Shown here piece by piece: positions 14,167 to 14,465 of a stretch of 14,465 nucleotides of DNA. Below the pieces are notes generated by a model that was given only the letters and a program-made list of their open reading frames with translations, ran no database searches and was not told the origin of the DNA. Both the position numbers and the translations under genes were made by a program. Each line of letters begins with the position of its first letter. Position 1 is the first letter of the stretch. Location: contig JAGUXD010000069.1 in assembly GCA_020062035.1 (NCBI GenBank), forward strand, positions 1 through 14,465. The letters run 5' to 3'. This stretch comes from Candidatus Brocadiia bacterium. GTDB lineage: Bacteria; Planctomycetota; MHYJ01; JACQXL01.

Positions 14167-14406
14167 CGTGGACTGTGTAGAGGACAGTATAGGATACAGT
14201 ATAGGATACAGTATGGGATACAGTGTAGGATACAGTATAGGATACAGTGTAGGACACAGTGTATGATACTCTGTAGGATACAGTGTAGGATACAGTATGG
14301 GATACTGTGTGGGATGCAGTATGGGAGACAGCGTGGGATACTGTGTAGGATACTGTGTGGAATACAGTGTAGGATACAGTATGGGATACAGTAGGGGATA
14401 CAGTAT
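14167..14406. repeat. 12-bp tandem repeat array, about 20 units
   Basis: Units follow the consensus RGGATACAGTRT and are exactly 12 bp with no insertions or deletions. The first unit at 14167 is degenerate; clear units run from 14179 and exact or near-exact copies from 14191 to 14406. Variation is limited to a few columns: A/G at unit position 1, A/T at position 8 and A/G at position 11. Many units contain ATACAGTAT, a short palindrome with a single central base. Because 12 is divisible by three, several frames stay open and give tetrapeptide repeats (GYSV/GYSI on plus, YPTL/YPIL and SYTV on minus); these are probably composition artefacts. There are no spacers, so it is not a CRISPR array. 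Confidence 0.92.
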
Positions 14407-14410
14407 CCCC
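14394..14410. repeat. Palindrome closing the tandem array
   Basis: GGGGATAC-A-GTATCCCC is a perfect 8-bp inverted repeat with a single central base. It extends the ATACAGTAT core of the last 12-bp unit into the flanking C-rich sequence, so the array ends at a symmetric boundary. Confidence 0.55.
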
Positions 14411-14423
14411 CACAATACCCCCC

Positions 14424-14464
14424 CTCTATGAGAATATTGACATAACCACTTGTAAGTCATAGAG
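14424..14464. repeat. 8-bp inverted repeat at the right window edge
   Basis: CTCTATGA (14424-14431) and TCATAGAG (14457-14464) are exact complements separated by 25 bases. It could be the end of an element that continues outside the window, or chance. The window stops one base later, so the context cannot be judged. Confidence 0.3.
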
Positions 14465-14465
14465 T

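Noticed and set aside
14167..14406. CRISPR array
   Set aside because: Units are 12 bp, directly adjacent and without unique spacers, and there are no cas genes.
14161..14460. Overlapping long open frames on both strands across the tandem repeats, including a YP-rich 99-residue frame
   Set aside because: They are open only because the repeat length is a multiple of three and the unit has few stop triplets. No ribosome binding site or non-repeat domain supports any one of them; the start of the longest lies at the window edge.

Overview
This AT-rich window looks like chromosome from an uncultured diderm bacterium. The outer membrane is inferred from a secretin-domain lipoprotein, an ExbB/ExbD proton channel set and several signal peptides. 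Tight gene packing, frequent weak or absent Shine-Dalgarno sequences, planctomycete/Omnitrophota-like envelope gene content and small palindromic intergenic repeats suggest a candidate-phylum genome. The phylum cannot be fixed from sequence reading alone.

Left part, 1-9039, all plus strand. The 3' end of a TPR-like gene (1-404) is followed by a probable promoter and a tightly packed run of genes. The core is a periplasmic TPR protein (479-1621), an ExbB/TolQ-type channel (1654-2412), two different ExbD/TolR-type proteins (2439-2966, 3043-3519) and a 1035-residue lipoprotein ending in a secretin domain (3543-6650). No TonB, secretion ATPase or platform protein is visible. This looks like a proton-motive-force-driven, secretin-linked envelope machine of undefined function and is the most interesting item here. 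A HAD phosphatase-like gene and a two-gene ABC-2 exporter (6656-9039) follow with almost no spacing.

Middle, 9084-11384, minus strand. A radical SAM protein with a CX4CX2C cluster motif sits directly behind a PAS-GAF-GGDEF diguanylate cyclase, stop codon touching start codon.

Right part, 11514-13434, plus strand. An unusually short UvrC (433 residues, lacking the C-terminal helix-hairpin-helix and an internal block) is paired with the 16S rRNA methyltransferase RsmD, whose gene contains a small palindrome in frame.

Right edge, 13435-14465. This is repeat-rich and mostly non-coding: a structured segment bounded by an 11-bp inverted repeat, a 17-bp GC-rich hairpin, one unrecognised 121-codon minus-strand gene with a strong ribosome binding site but a conflicting start frame, a short dispersed-type repeat, and about 20 copies of a 12-bp tandem repeat in strict phase.
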